The position numbers were made by a program, and so were the translations under genes. This document shows, piece after piece, positions 6,079 through 6,261 of a stretch of 6,261 nt of DNA (position 1 is the stretch's first letter; each line of letters begins with the position of its first letter). The notes beneath the pieces were generated by a model that did no database searches, was not told where the DNA came from, and worked only from the letters and a program-made list of their open reading frames with translations. This DNA comes from an uncultured Peptococcaceae bacterium (GTDB lineage Bacteria; Bacillota; Peptococcia; Peptococcales; Peptococcaceae): assembly GCA_902462325.1 (NCBI GenBank), contig CABQBF010000147.1:1-6261 (forward strand). The letters run 5' to 3'.

Positions 6079-6127
6079 AAAAACTGCTGGAAATAAAGGT
6101 GTTCTTTCCCGTTTTCCAGCAGTTTTT
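6079..6127 (+). terminator. Strong bidirectional terminator
   Basis: A perfect 15-bp stem, AAAAACTGCTGGAAA (6079-6093) with TTTCCAGCAGTTTTT (6113-6127). AAAG/CTTT inside the 19-base loop can add a few pairs. Both strands end the stem in a T run, so it can stop plus-strand transcripts and the convergent minus-strand gene, whose stop codon is about 30 bp away at 6157-6159. Confidence 0.9.
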
Positions 6128-6156
6128 GTATTGTCGATGGATAAGGTTTGCAGTTT

Positions 6157-6261
6157 TTAACCGCACAGGTTGGCTACAAACATGGTGCTAATTCTGGTTT
6201 TGTGGTTTTGCAGCGTACTGATGCGGGCTGCCAGGCCGTGCAGTTCTTCGGTAACTGCTTT
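6157..6261 (-). CDS. C-terminal end of an unrecognised minus-strand gene
   Basis: Read on the minus strand, the frame is open from the window edge for 34 codons and stops at TAA 6159-6157. The visible part has a helical, polar look (AVTEELHGLAARISTLQNHK with hydrophobic residues spaced as in an amphipathic helix) and ends in FVANLCG. The distance to the bidirectional terminator at 6079-6127 is typical of a gene end, which supports a real gene rather than chance. The fragment is too short to assign a family. Confidence 0.55.
   Translation of the reverse strand, partial: KAVTEELHGLAARISTLQNHKTRISTMFVANLCG

Noticed and set aside
5984..6079. A 31-codon plus-strand frame starting ATG 5984 between the two right-hand terminators
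   Set aside because: There is no proper ribosome binding site, its stop lies in the terminator stem, and no promoter with both boxes precedes it. It is likely chance.

Overview
The window looks like a stretch of chromosome from a low-to-moderate GC Gram-positive-type bacterium (Bacillota), probably an anaerobic member of Clostridia or Negativicutes. This is inferred from strong GGAGG-type ribosome binding sites, TTG starts, AT-rich spacers with TTGNNA/TATAAT promoters, rho-independent terminators with long stems, and the gene families present. I cannot fix the genus from sequence alone. No RNA gene, CRISPR array, insertion sequence or att site was seen.

Left part (1-1860, plus strand): the 3' part of a gene for an unrecognised protein with one C-terminal membrane segment. 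It is followed without a real gap by a MerR-family regulator with a GyrI/BmrR-like ligand-binding domain. A strong hairpin terminator at about 1821-1860 closes this pair and probably also stops the convergent gene to its right.

Middle (1922-2922): a solitary ComF-like phosphoribosyltransferase on the minus strand has its own promoter and an untranslated leader of about 90 nt. It is divergent from the next cluster, across an AT-rich 395-bp spacer with one good promoter facing each way.

Right part (2923-5307, plus strand): an operon of three genes. These are the CCA-adding tRNA nucleotidyltransferase (cca), a SpoU/TrmH-family RNA 2'-O-methyltransferase, and a 79-residue tryptophan-rich protein of unknown function. 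The first two act on stable RNA. A fourth gene for a PrdX/ProX-type prolyl-tRNA editing deacylase follows 110 bp later, so the RNA and translation-quality theme continues, but its reading frame is broken by an apparent one-base loss near 5690. A three-copy 10-bp tandem repeat lies just upstream of it.

Right end (5906-6261): a probable terminator for the prdX-like gene, a short spacer without a convincing gene, a perfect 15-bp-stem terminator, and the last 34 codons of a minus-strand gene that runs off the window.

Most of the window is ordinary housekeeping. The points worth a second look are the unknown membrane protein paired with a MerR regulator, the frameshifted editing gene, the orphan ComF-like protein and the small unknown protein in the RNA-modification operon.
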